A stretch of DNA of 64,000 bases from Ailanthus altissimus (Eukaryota > Streptophyta > Magnoliopsida > Sapindales > Simaroubaceae). Under the pieces are notes generated by a model that did not search any database, had not been told where the DNA came from, and worked only from the letters and a program-made list of their open reading frames with translations. This document shows, one piece after another, positions 40,403 to 53,100 of the stretch; position 1 is the stretch's first letter, and the number at the start of each line of letters is the position of its first letter. The stretch is taken from positions 1,984,001-2,048,000 of the forward strand of contig OX327686.1 in assembly GCA_946807835.1 (NCBI GenBank), in the 5' to 3' direction. Made by a program: the position numbers and the translations under genes.

Positions 40403-42691
40403 AAAATAAAATGATAAAATTGTCATTTAAATTAAATTTTAAAATTTTAGATTTTTTTTCCAAATTTTTTTAAAATAATAACTTTATAAAATAGTAAGGT
40501 TTGCCTAACAAATTAGGTTGCTTAATATTTTATACCAATCAAAACTTAAAAGGTATAGATTTATTTTTATTAAGAACTCAAGAATAACTACATACATGTA
40601 AATGAATCCAATCGGTAGAATTTAAGTCAAATTACAACTATTTTTATGAATATTGTAATAGATAATTAAATTGTGAACTGTAAGATTATAATTGAAATTG
40701 ATCATAAAAATTTTAGTCTAATTTGGACTTACATTTATGTTATTGAGTTTTAGCTTCACTTACATGTATTATAAAATAATCTTTTTACATTAATAATGTA
40801 GGGCATCATGGCCTTTATAAAGAGAATATAATAAGAAAGATGCAAAAAAATTCACATAGTGAAAAGTCTTTGATAGAGAAAAAAATAGTCTCTTTTATTG
40901 TTTTTGGAATGTTCTTATTTTATAATTGTAGTAGGATGAGTTTTATTAAACATGCTATTAATTTCAATCAATCTTTATTAGTCTCATTATTTAAGTAATT
41001 ATAACTCTCAAATTTGAGAGATGTGATTACTTACTCATAAATTTTATAATATTTTGAAACATAAATTTTTTTAAAAAAAATGTATTTATTTTTTAATTTA
41101 ACAAAATTTTTTAAAAGGACGAGGACATTAGGTTTGACCCTGAATCTAAAAGTAACAATTTCAATAAAACTTTTTTAAATTTATCATTTAACTTATTTCT
41201 ATTTTTGTAGGTATATACACAAATCTCACAGCGTGAGTATCCCAAACTATGCCAGCTAAATCTTATAGTTCACCTAATCGTGAAAGCTTATTTCTCTTGA
41301 CTTGCATGATTACTCTGGAGGCAAATGGTTTAATAATAACAATTGTAGCTTCTTGAGGTCTTAAATATTTGTGAAAACCTTTACTAAGCTTTTGCACTTT
41401 AGCACTTGAATGTTTGATATGGTGATAATCTCTAAATAATTATCGAAAGTTGCATTATCCATTAACATTGTACTAGAAGATCATATCTGTTAAAAATTAA
41501 TGCACTTCAACTAGAATCCTACACTCTTCCATTTGATCATGAACTTCACTCTCTCTTAACAGCATTACTTCACGAACTTGAAGATTATATGTAGGTGCTG
41601 TAAAACTTTCAACTTATTTTAAGAGAGTGATAATACTGTAGTGACTTTAACAAATTGCCATACATACCAAGAATGAACATAAGTGATTCAATAATTATGT
41701 ATAAGTATAAATAGAAATAATTATTAAACAAAGAGTTAGCAAAAAGTTTAGTACACGAAGGTTGTGTGATGAATAAGCAAAACAGAAAGGGAGAAGAATT
41801 GATACTGTTTATGCAACACTGTTTACTCAGGTACTATTTATGCAGTAACTTATGGATATTTTTTATTTTTACTCAATTGACTTTTTTAAATGGGATTTGA
41901 ATTTTTACAAAGACTCTTATTCTAATTAGGTTTAGGGTTTTTAGGAATTTTGTATGCACCATATAAACTATTGTAGACCTTTAGAGATAGTTAAACATCT
42001 AAAGTATCGAGATATAAATATAAAAGAGAATAAAGGAGTTAAGTGGGCATTAAATGCGAGATGTATTATGGTATAACCTTTGAGGGTGTCTTTGTTCTTG
42101 AGTGAACAAAATGAGCACCATAGATCTTTTTTAGAGAGGCTCGAACTATTTTTGTATTCCTCGGGTAAAATCACTTATAAGATGAGAAATACTACGAGGT
42201 CTTGTAAAGATCATGATGATTTAGGAAGATATTTAGAAGTCTATAATGGGAGATACTAAGAGGTTTTGTAAGATCATAGTGATATAAGGAAATATTTAGT
42301 GATCTAATTAATAAAAGAAGCTAGATCATAGATCGCTTGTAGACATATGCGTTTTTGACCGAACCACATATATTTTGTGTCTTGTGGTTTGTTTGTTTAT
42401 TTTTATTGATGTGTTATTCTTGTGCATTCTTGATTATTTATAAGTTATATCTTCCACACACGCATAGAGTAAAAGGGTATCATTGCAAAGGCTATTATCA
42501 TTGAGAGATTAATGCTACGACTAAATTTTTCATAATAAATTAGTATAAAAATTGTGGCTTAATTGATGCTAAAATAATGTCAAATTAGATAATATAGCTT
42601 GATACCGTAATATTAACAAAGCTAGTATTGTGAAAGACAGGTATGCATTGGATATTGTTATGATTTTGTGTGAAAACTCTCTTAAACTAAC
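40403..42691. other. AT-rich spacer left of the FBD fragment
   Basis: No gene is recognised. Two imperfect units of about 60 bp lie in tandem at roughly 42184-42245 and 42248-42305 (each with GAGATACTA/GAAATACTA, GAGGT(C/T)TTGTAA and AAGATATTTAG/AAATATTTAG). The T/G-rich run at 42350-42450 could be a retrotransposon LTR relic, but no partner was found. Confidence 0.45.
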
Positions 42692-42706
42692 TAAATTTCA
42701 TTTTTT

Positions 42707-42907
42707 GTGAAGACAAATGTTAAAAGATTTTCCTCTCATGAGCATGATATAGTTTATACATCATTTGGTGCTTGTTTTCCTTTGTTGCACTTTACGGAAT
42801 CTCGCCAAAGAATTGGAATAAAAAGAGATCAGTTTCCTAAATACTTTCATCAACACCTCAAGGTGGTGGGATTACTTAGGCTTTCTGTTGATTGTGACTT
42901 TGATCTT
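42707..42907 (+). pseudogene. FBD-domain protein (F-box type), 5' part, split by a retrotransposon
   Basis: FBD domains occur at the C-terminus of plant F-box/LRR proteins that choose targets for ubiquitination. This frame, probably a 3' exon (a stop lies at 42692-42694 and an AG-type acceptor at about 42711), encodes the start of an FBD-like domain with QFPKYFHQHLKVVGLLRL. It runs into the copia LTR after ...DFDL and stops within four codons. No F-box or LRR part is recognised upstream. The rest of the domain lies on the far side of the insertion. Confidence 0.72.
42903..42907. repeat. left target-site duplication ATCTT of the copia element
   Basis: Identical to 48265-48269 on the other side of the element. 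Five-base duplications are typical of Ty1/copia insertion. Confidence 0.85.
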
Positions 42908-43315
42908 TGTTGATGTATAGCTAATTTATCAAAAGCCAAAAGTTTGTATTACAGCAAGATGATACAAAAGAATGCACGTGCAGAGTTAAAGCTGAAACTT
43001 ATCAAAGCCAACAGCTCTGTATCGCAGTAGGCAAAGAATGTGTGCAGAATTGAAACGAAAATGCTGATGTGGCAGAGCAGAAGAGTAACAATAATTCCCG
43101 CCAATAGTTAGGTAGATTTGCTAACTAAATTAGCTAAATTTGTGGATCAAGTGCCACGTATAATTACTGGTATTTTGTAACTATAAAAGATAGTGTAATA
43201 TGTGTTATGTGTGCTAAGAAGAAATAAAACAGAATTTTAAGTGAATAAATACAGGACTTCTTCATTTTCTCTTCAAACTTTCTCAATTACCAAAGAATCC
43301 TTTCATTCTTTTATA
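42908..43315 (+). repeat. 5' LTR of the copia element
   Basis: Begins TGTTGATG and ends TTTTATA, directly before the primer-binding site. It contains a TATA-like CTATAAAAGATAG around 43182 and AATAAA at about 43223, the usual order for promoter and poly(A) signal. Confidence 0.93.
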
Positions 43316-43327
43316 TGGTATCAGAGC
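43316..43327 (+). promoter_or_regulatory. primer-binding site, initiator tRNA-Met type
   Basis: TGGTATCAGAGC follows the 5' LTR without a gap and is complementary to the 3' end of plant initiator methionine tRNA, the usual primer of copia elements. Confidence 0.9.
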
Positions 43328-43332
43328 TTTAC

Positions 43333-46300
43333 ATGGCTAACGTCAACTTAACCAACACAAATCCTTTAGCTTTTAGCACAAATTTTGCTGCGATTCCAAG
43401 TTACACCTTTCCTTCTACTGTGAAACTCACTAGATCGAATTATGTCATCTGGAAGTCATAAATACTCACTGCAATAAGAAGAAATAAGTTGGAAGGCTTT
43501 ATAAATGGGAAAAATACAGCACCAGAACAGTTTATCAGAACTCAGAATCAAGATCAGAATGAAGGAATGAGAGAGAATCCAAATTTTAAAATGTGGATGA
43601 GACAAGATCAACTGTTGTTGAGCTGGTTGTTTTTAACTGTGCATGAGTCAATCTTGTGTTTGGTTATTGACAGTTCAAGCTCAAGAGAATTATGGTTATC
43701 AGTTGAAAAATAATTTGGTTTTGAGTCCAAAGAAAAGTCGATTCAGCTAAAAAGAAAGTTATCAATAATAAGCAAGGGATCTCTTTCAATGACTGATTAT
43801 TTTCAGAAGGTCAAAAGTCTTGTAGATGAACTATCCATTGCAAGATGCCTTATTGTAGAAGAAGAATTTATTGAGTATCTTGTTAATGGTGTAGGATCTG
43901 AGTTTGATCCAGTAGTGGTATTGATTACTGGAAAAATGGGGAAGATTAGTGTTAATGAGGCTTATGGTATGCTCATAAGTCAAGAGAGTAGAAATTTGCA
44001 GAATTATGGAGAAAATAAGGTTCAGAGTGGTTTTGCAGCAAATTTTGCTCAAAAGAATCAAAAGAAATGTAGCTTTAACAATAATGGGAGAGGCTATAAA
44101 AACTATAATGGAAACTACATTAGTAATACTGAAAATTTCAATACTGCAATGTTTGAAAGTGGTTTTGAAAGAGGATTTCAGCAAGAAAGAGGCAGAGGTC
44201 AGTTTCAGCATCAAATTCAAAATGCTGGAAAGCCTAATTACTTTGGTAGAGACAATACACCAAGGCTGATATGTCAGATCTGTGAAGAAAAAGGCCATCC
44301 AACTTCAAAATGTTACTACAGGTATTACAAAGATTATGTTCCCAAAGGACAAGGTACATATAGTAACAATAGTAATCAATCCTTTAACAATCAAGGAGCA
44401 GGAAATGGATCTACAACTGCTGGTGGTAGCAGATCAGTCTATATTGCAGAACAATCAACTCAAGATAACAATGCGGATCAGAATTGGTACTTAGATTCTG
44501 GTGCAACACATCACCTGACAAACAACCTCTCAAATCTTGACAATAAAACTAAATTTACAGGTAATGAAAAACTTACAATTAAAAATGGCATGGGCTTACA
44601 GATTTTATTCACTGGTAATGCACTGCTTAAGTTAGATTCTGGTAATAGTTTAGTCCTTAAAGAATTGTTATATATGCCATTAATTACTAAAATCTAATTA
44701 GTGTTTCAAAATTAGTCTCTGAAAATGATATCTTCATTAAGTTTCAAAATTAGTTTTTGAAAAGAAGAAAGGATCTTTGCTGATCAAGGGTATTGCTGTG
44801 AGGGGACTTTATAAACTGTTTCTGTCATCCACTTCATCACATGCTGCAAGTTCATTTTTAGCCAAAACATGGTTAAACACACATCCAATATCAATATTGT
44901 CTTTGTGTAATTCAAATGCACTTTGTATGATAAATAAGGATCAGTATAGTGCAGCTGATCCAAGGTCTGTTTCATTTGGTTCAAAAGCCTCAAATTTAGA
45001 ATCTTCAGTGTTCTATAATACCTTTGAGTTAGATTCAAGATCAAAAGGTGTCTTAGACTTCAATTTGTGGCATCAAAGGCTTGGTCATCCAAGTCCTTTT
45101 GTTCTGAAAACTGTCTTTAGTTCTTGTAATCTCAGCTTTCAAAATAATGAAGGGTTTAATTTAAATTTTTGTGATTCTTGTCAAATGGGTAAATTGCATA
45201 GGTTCCACTTTACTTGTACAGGCATCAAAACAAAGAATCCTTTAAAAATTGTTCATATAGATGTTTGGGGACCTTCATCACAAGAAACAAGAGAGGTTTA
45301 TAAGTATTATCTACTTATCTCAGTTTTGTACATGACTATACTAGGTACAATTGGCTGTATCCCATGAAAATAAGATCTGAAGCCTTTGACATTTTAAAAC
45401 CTATAAAGTTCTTGTTGAAAAACAGTTGGATAGATGTATCAAAACCTTACAAACTGATTAGGAGGGAGAGTTTAGATCCTTCTATGAGTTATTAAAATAA
45501 AAAGGCATTCACTTTAGGCATCCCTGTCTACATATTCATCATTAGAATGGTATCATAGAAAGGAAGCATAGACACTTGGTAGAAGTAGGTTTAACACTGC
45601 TCTCACAAGTTAACATGCCACTTTCTTTTTGGTGGGATGCTTTTAGCACTGTCTCCTATCTCATTAATCGACTTCCCACTATAGTATTAAATAATAAATC
45701 ACTATTTAAAAAATTATTCACACATAAATCAGATTATTCCTTCTTGAAAGTCTTTGATTGTGCATGTTTTCCTTTTCTTAGACCTTATCACACCAACAAG
45801 CTCAACTTTCATATTGAAAAATGTGTTTTCTTAGGATATAGTACATGTCATAAGGGATATAAATACTTACACTCATCTGGCAGGATTTACATTTCAAATC
45901 ATGTTACCTTTAACGAAAAATGTTTCCCTTACAAAGTTCTCTGTTCATCTAAGAATCTGTCACAATCTGGTAGTCAAGATTATTCTTCTCCCTTTTTGTT
46001 TCATCCTCAACCATAGTTTATAGTACCCTCTATAGCATCACCTGATGCAGCACTGCAGACTTCTTCTTGTTCTATACTACAGCAGCAACAACATCAGACA
46101 TTTTCACACCAAACACAACCATTCAATTCTAGTATTTCCCAAAATACAGCACAACAAGACCTAACTCAACCACAATTCACTACTGTCTTCTCTACTCAAA
46201 CACAAGAGCCACAACATCTACCAACTGTTTCTATTCATCCAATGAGAACTAGATCAAAGTCAGGAATCTCAAAGCCAAAACTTCTTTACTATCAGTCAAA

Positions 46301-47843
46301 AGCTAAAAGTCTTAAGCCAAGGTTAGTTAATGAAGCCTTAAAGGATGCTAAGTGGAGGAGTGCTATGATGGAAGAGTATATTGCTCTCATAAACAACAAT
46401 ACATGGTCCCTAGTACCTAAGACAGAAGCACAAAAGGTGATTGATAATAAATGGGTTTTTCGGGTGAAGTATAACACAGATGGAAGTGTGGCAAAATATA
46501 AAGCTCGGCTCGTTGCTAAGGGTTTTTTACAAACACCTGGAATAGATTACTTTGACACATTTAGTCCTGTTGTAAAACCTTCAACAGTAAGGGTGATTCT
46601 TAGTCTAGCAGTAACACATCATTGAGTTATAAGGTAGCTTGATGTTAATAATGCTTTTCTGAATGGAACACTCAATAAAGCAGTTTATATGAAGCAACCA
46701 ATGGGGTTTGTTGATTCAGAGAATCCTTCCTTTATATGCAAGCATCATAAGGCACTCTATAGGCTCAAACAAGCCCTAAGAGCTTGGTATGATATGCTTA
46801 AATTAGCTCTTTGTCAGTGAGGTTTCAGCAACTCTCAGTCTAATACTTCATTGTTCATTAAGCACACTTCAAGAGCAGTAATCTTGGTTATTGTTTATGT
46901 GGATGATATCTTAGTAACAGGTTATGACAGCTCAGTTTTAGAACAATTTATTCAATACTTAAATACTACATTTGCTTTGAAGGATCTCGGTTGTCTCACT
47001 TACTTCTTTGGAATTGAGGTTAAATCTACCAAAACTGGTATTCATTTGTCTCAAACGAAATATATTCATGACTTGCTTCAAAAAGCTGGAATGGAGGATT
47101 GCAAAGGGTGTGATACACCAATGGTCTTAAATCAAAAGTTTCTTGCTGATGACAGTGATCCATTCCCTGATCCAATCCTGTATAGGAGTATCATTGGTGC
47201 CCTTCAGTATACAACACTCACCAGACCAGACTTAGCCTTCTCTGTTAACAGGTTAAGTCAGTTTTTAGCCTCTCCAACAGTTCATCAATGGCAAGCATGT
47301 AAACGTGTTCTTAGGTATCTTAAACAAACAGCTGAATATGGTCTTAAGTTCATTGATTCTGGTGAGCTGCAGGTTGTAGCATATTCTGATGCTGGCTGGG
47401 GAAATGACCCTTTTGACAGAAAATCTATGGGTGCTTATTGTGTTTATCTGGGTTCTAACCTGATTTCTTGGTCTTCTAAGAAACAGAATGTGGTCTCTAG
47501 ATCGAGTGCGGAGGCTGAGTACAGGGCATTAGTCTCAGCTTGTGCAAAAATCTTGTGGTTAAGGTCATTGCTTACTAAGTTATATATGCTGCCATCTGCC
47601 ACTCCTATTCTTTGGTGTGACAATCAAAGTGCACAGGCACTTGCTCTGAATCCTGTGTTTCACTCTCGTACTAAGCATATCGAGCTTGATCTTCACTTCA
47701 TTCGCGAGAAAATCACAAATCATCAGCTTGAGGTTCGGTATATTCCTAGTGCTGATCAGGTTGCTGATGTCCTCACCAAACCTTTGGCCTTTGATAAATT
47801 CTTATTTCACCGGACTAAGCTCAATGTCTCTCCTAAACCTTGA
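43333..47843 (+). pseudogene. copia gag-pol polyprotein, broken
   Basis: Starts at the ATG at 43333 (MANVNLTN). Gag carries a CX2CX4HX4C zinc knuckle (CQICEEKGHPTSKC) near 44274. Protease shows WYLDSGATHH near 44485. The integrase zinc-binding region is near 45068-45190 (WHQRLGHPS, FCDSCQMGK). The integrase core start is HIDVWGP, and later INRLP. The reverse transcriptase region starts near 46350 (KARLVAKGF) and has YVDDILVTG near 46895. RNase H follows (YSDAGW, SRSSAEAEYRAL, DVLTKPL). Stops interrupt gag near 43456 and 43711 and reverse transcriptase near 46623, 46635 and 46818. Frame changes occur near 44690 and 45340. No working polyprotein is possible from this copy. Confidence 0.93.
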
Positions 47844-47845
47844 TC

Positions 47846-47856
47846 TTGAGGGAGGC
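47846..47856 (+). promoter_or_regulatory. polypurine tract of the copia element
   Basis: TTGAGGGAGGC lies directly before the 3' LTR, where plus-strand DNA synthesis is primed. Confidence 0.8.
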
Positions 47857-48264
47857 TGTTGATGTATAGCTAATTTATCAAAAGCTAAAAGTTTGAATTG
47901 CAGCAAGTTGATACAAAAGAATGCATGTGCAGAGTTGAAGCTGAAACTTATCAAAACCAACAGCTCTGTATTGCAGTATGCAAAGAACGTGCGCAAAATT
48001 AAAATAGAAATGCTGATGTGGCAGAGCATAAGAGTAACAATAATTTTCGCCAAAAATTAGGTAGATTTGCTAACTAAATTAGTTAGATTTGTGGATCAAG
48101 TGACACGTGTAATTACTGATATTTTATAACTATAAAAGACAGTGTAATATGTGTTATGTGTGCTAAGAAGAAATAAAATAGAATTTCAAGTGAATAAATA
48201 CAGGACTTCTTTATTTTTTCTCCAAACTTTCTCAATTACCAAACAATCCTTTCATTCTTTTATA
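47857..48264 (+). repeat. 3' LTR of the copia element
   Basis: Same length (408 bp) and same end bases as the 5' LTR. About 8% different by hand count. Confidence 0.93.
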
Positions 48265-48269
48265 ATCTT
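48265..48269. repeat. right target-site duplication ATCTT
   Basis: Matches the five bases before the 5' LTR and fixes the 3' LTR end at TTTTATA. Confidence 0.85.
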
Positions 48270-48416
48270 CAACTAGCTCTGTACTTGCTCGAAAATGCAA
48301 TTATGCTTGAGAAAATGACAATTCTAACTTTTTGCAAGAGGGTAGAGGCCATTAGGTATTGTACCAACATGCTGAAGGCTAAGTCATCTGCAGGCGTTGA
48401 ATTTAAAATCTTGTAA
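48270..48416 (+). pseudogene. FBD-domain protein, 3' part, beyond the retrotransposon
   Basis: Continues the frame interrupted at 42907 without loss or gain of bases: QLALYLLENAIMLEKMTI, the typical end of an FBD domain, then about 30 more residues to a TAA at 48414. The two pieces together are 115 codons. The fit of family motif and frame across the junction is the main evidence for the original gene. Confidence 0.75.
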
Positions 48417-50108
48417 AATAAACCCCACCATTTTTGTTTTCATTAAATCGCATTGACAGGGTCGGCTAATCAGATACCAGCAAGCTTATCTGTGCTGCTA
48501 AACTAGGGCACATTTTAGAGGGGTTTATTTTCCATGCCATTGACAACAACTATGCCTTGCTAAGAGTACCCGTTATTTTCTTAATATTTACCTAAAGGGC
48601 TTCTTGAGGTTTATGTTTAGTAATGATATTGCCCATTAACTAGTCAATCAGAAGCAGAAATTTTGCCGGTGGAGTTGGGTGTGTTCCCGAATGCTACTAA
48701 ATCAATGATGGACTATGAATTTCTTATTTGGCCTTTTACCCTTGGGTTTTTATTATGGATTCCAGTATCTGTTCTTTATACGGGTGGTATCAATTTGGCT
48801 ATACTATTTTCTTTTAAAAAAAATTAACATTAAAGGTCGTGCTTCTTAAAATCCCCTACCACTATACTTATAAGCTACATTGTAGCTTTTGGTTCCTAAA
48901 TTTTGACCCTCCTTGACCTTCTTGGTGTTATAATCCCCACTCTTGTCATATTAGAGCCAAAAGGATATTCAATTGACTCTATGAATTATAGCAGAAGCCA
49001 TAATGTTTATTGCTACTATCACCCTATAAGTTGTATCAAAAGTAGGTTAATTTAACATACACCCAAAAAAAAAGGTATATTTACAAACTGTTCAGAATTT
49101 GAATTTCTTGTATTTTTCAACTTGAAGGTTCAATAAAATCCATATTACTGTTAAGAGATCAAGTTTTATAGTTTCAAATGCCATAACATGTACTTAGACA
49201 CTTATCCTAACAATAAAGTCTTGTGCGCTTCCTGACCTTAGTCAAGAGTTAGAATCCGATCTCCATATAAATATTTTCCTTATTTTGTAAGGACTTTTGT
49301 CTCTCTATATAAGACATTCTTTCCCTATAGTGAACTCTTCCACTGGAGGTGGGTGTTTTAACTTGCTAAGTGTGTAACTAATGTATGAAATATCAGTGTT
49401 AAAAAAATGCCATAATTTACATAAGGTTCATACTCTTTTCAATTGAACCCATTGCACAAAGGCCAAGTTTAGTTCTAATGCATATGCATTTCATAAGGAA
49501 AGCAAAAGCAAATTATTCTTGTCAATTTATACAAGAAAAAGGTCAAGGTAAAGTGTTGAAAGTGACGCAGGCCAGGGATTGAATGATTTTAGAGACCAAA
49601 AACGAGAAAAGAAACTGACCAGAAACAAGGGCGCGTGACCCTGCAAAAAGCGGAGCCAAAGAAAATGACCCTTAACAGCTCACACACTTTTGAAACTTAC
49701 CTTTCATACAAATTCAAAGTTTTACGTTACACGGCTATTAAAACAGCAGCTCAAATAATATACCAACTTTCAGTCAAAACCCATCAAAATCTGACTCTGA
49801 ATAGGACTCTCTGCCCCTCACTTTGAGGCAGAGCATCTTATGATATCTTTCTTTATCCTTTAGTCCTATTCCATCCTGTACAAACCCAAATAGAGAGATA
49901 CTTTTGTTCATTTGGTAACATATGAAAATGAAATATTTACATTACGCCCCCCACCCCCCAGAGAGAAGGCTAGAAGCTTGGCAATGTCTAACAATACAAA
50001 AGACCAAACCTATCTTTTTGTTTGAACAAAGTTGATTGTTGGCTTGTAAAGAATTAAGTAAAAGAATTCACTTACTATGTTTCTTCATAAGTATTGCATT
50101 CTTTTTGT
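48417..50108. other. spacer between the FBD fragment and the receptor kinase
   Basis: No gene recognised. A TATA-like CTCTATATAAGAC at about 49291-49303 stands alone and may be an LTR relic or chance. The right end should hold the 3' UTR of the - strand receptor kinase. Confidence 0.45.
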
Positions 50109-53100
50109 CTATCTTGGACCAGAGAGTTCCATGGCATAGGAATCCAAGGAATGCTCATCATCATCCTCGTCCATAGCCATGGCAAACATGCTCGATTGAT
50201 CATGTTTGTCGTCATGATCTTGTTTTGGTGCAGTGGTGGGGTGTGTCGCACTTTTGTTAGTGTGATATAGGTTCATTGTGGGATTCGTATGATTATGTGA
50301 TGCTGCCCATTTCTCGGCTAGGCCATCACCTTCGAGCATCCGGACCACTTCAGACATTTTGGGCCGGTGGGCTGGAAGGTACTGAGTGCATAGCAGAACC
50401 ACTTGAAGCATTTCCCCTACCTCAATTCGATCATAGTTGTTCCCTAGCTCTCGGTCCACCAACACTTCCACTTTCTTTTCTTGCTGAATTTTCTTCACCT
50501 GTAAGTAGCATTCTCAACTTTAGTGAGTTAGCCTTTGCATGCAATTGTTATGTATTGTACTAATCTAGGATCAATTTAATCATGTACTATTCTTATTGTA
50601 AACAAACATGAATCACATGAAGTAATTCTGTTCAGTTAATATCTTTTGATGCATGCAGGTTTTATATTTCAGTTTTGTTGGTTGACGTACATTGTTTCTT
50701 TAGCTAAAGTTTAACCTGATCACCATTTCTTTTCTGTCCAGCATGAAAAAAAATGTACCCGTGTTAAACTAGGCTGATACCTATTGTTGATACCAAATAT
50801 GAAAAAATGATGCTGCATTTTACAGTTCAACTTGGCAAAGAATATTGGAGGGTATTTTTAGGCTTTGGATTGTATACACATGATGATAAGCATTAAAATT
50901 TCTTTAAGAAATGAATTAAATTAAGCATGGAAGATCATGCAAAAACACACCCAGAAAAAAAACTACAAAATCAAGATGAGAAATAAAATGCTAATAGAAG
51001 GCAGAGATTAAGAAATATTCACATACATGAAACACCTAAATGTACACAAGATTACCTAGCTAGTTGCATCAAGATGTTTTCACGTGAAAATTGAATCATA
51101 AACAGATGATGTTTGCGGTTACGGATATAAGCTATTCCAATCACTATTAGGATTAGCAATATGACCAATGGTTATAGAAGTTGCAGAGTAAACTTACCCA
51201 CTCAAGCATGGCTCCCTTCTGATTAACAGTCTTGCCAAACTCAAGAGCTCTCATCCCAGTAATGAGCTCCAACAGGAGAATGCCAAATCCAAACACATCA
51301 GTTTTCTCAGATGACTGACCAGTGGAGAGGTACTCGGGCGCTATGTGTCCAACAGTGCCACGAACTGCTGTAGTCACATGCGAGTCAGCATGGTCAAGAA
51401 GCTTTGCAAGGCCAAAGTCACCAACAACAGCCTCACAGAAGTCATCCAGAAGTACATTAGCAGCCTTCACATCTCTGTGGATTATCTTCGGATCACATTG
51501 CTCATGTAGATATAACAGACCCCTTGCAGCTCCAATTGCTATCCTCTTCCTAGTGTTCCAATCTAGTGCAGGTTTTGCTGTGGTAATCAATGCATGATAT
51601 TAGGGGCTCCCGAATATTATCCATGAAAGGGGTTCATTGAAGTACACAGACATGCTGGAAAAATTGTAATTAACATAACATTGAAACCTAAGAAGAATCC
51701 CGGCATGGAGTAGCCAATTTTAACAGAGGTAACATGTCCCAATATTAGCTTGTAGTGGCAGACACATAAAACAACATAATTATTAATCAATTATTATATA
51801 CTTTTATTAGAGTGGTTTTGTATACTAAAAAGATTACAAGTGAAATGAAAACTCAGATTCCAATTTGGCATCTCAAGTAATATGATACTTTTCCTTCAGA
51901 TACGTATATAATAAAATTTTAGCTTAGTCAAATGGAACTCGTATGAGCAAAGAATAAAAGACATGGATCAAATAGAAATGATAACGTAAATTTTATGATT
52001 GTCAAACTTTGACTCAGATTATTAAATTCTTCTAAATGAAGTTTAATAAATGAACCAGCAGAAGTCCTTGAAAAAGAAAGGGTCCAATTTCAGCATTTAC
52101 CAAACCTTATTCACCTAAAATATCCTGGAATGGGAAAATTGGATCATAGTCAAAGAAAGTGGAAAAAAAAACACCAAGAAACCACGATCTTTTCTAATCA
52201 TGGTCCCAACCTCCATAGAATCGAAGTTGGAACAACAAATAGTGGTCCATATTAAATTCCAAAGCAGGTTGGATGAGTACCAATGTGGTGGTTAGTGCAA
52301 CTGCAGTACTTTAACAAAAACAAATCAGGAATTTTTTTTTTTTCACAATGCCAGTGAGTGCCAAAAGGTTCAGTAAAGGGAAGTAATTACCAACCTCTAA
52401 GCCTGGAAGCCACACTACCATTAGACATGTAAGGATACACCAAGAGCCTCTCAGTAGGGGTGGCACAATATCCAATTAATCGGAGCAAGTTCCGGTGGAC
52501 CGCTAAGCTGATCATCTCTAATTCAGTCCTAAACTGTGATTCCCCAAAAGTTCCAGCTACATCCTTTAGCCGTTTCACCGCTAACATAGTCCCATCTCCT
52601 AGCTTTCCCTTGTATACATTGCCAAATCCTCCAGCACCAAGTATTTTCTTGGAACTGAAATTGTCAGTGGCTTGTTGGAGCTCTCTGAAAGTGAAGTTTC
52701 TTAGATTACCTAAGCTTATTAGTCCCTCTTCCCGCCCTTTTGAAACAAAAAATAAAGGCCCTGTTATTAGATTTATCCAGTTAATATTGTTTCTGACTAA
52801 AAGTATGTAATGGGGTTGTGGCATTACTAACCACTGATGTTAAGAATGGTTAGGTTATTCTGTCTCTTTCTGTACCAAAGGAGTCCAAATGCAAACAGTA
52901 TCAAAGAGGCTACACTGAGACTAACCCCCAGAGCAATTGCTAACTTCTTGGAATCGTGCTTTCCTGATTTGAGGGAAATAAATGTATTTAAAATAGACAA
53001 GAAATAATAAAGAAGCTTAAAATAATTGAGTGGTTTGTGTTTAAGAAAGTTACCAGGTGATGAATTTAGAGAAAAGGAAAGGGGAACAGTATTGGCTGAT

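Larger units (their letters stand above)
42908..48264 (+). mobile_element. complete, decayed Ty1/copia LTR retrotransposon (5,357 bp)
   Basis: Two 408-bp LTRs, a primer-binding site, gag-protease-integrase-reverse transcriptase-RNase H order, a polypurine tract and a 5-bp target duplication are all present. Integrase before reverse transcriptase is diagnostic of copia. The coding region has several stops and frame changes, so the copy cannot make its own full polyprotein. Hand alignment of the LTRs gives about 34 differences in 408 positions, mostly C/T and G/A, implying an insertion a few million years old. The clade (Tork, Ivana, Ale or other) is not decided. Confidence 0.95.

Noticed and set aside
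42350..42450. Possible LTR upstream of the FBD fragment
   Set aside because: No second LTR, primer-binding site or target duplication found.
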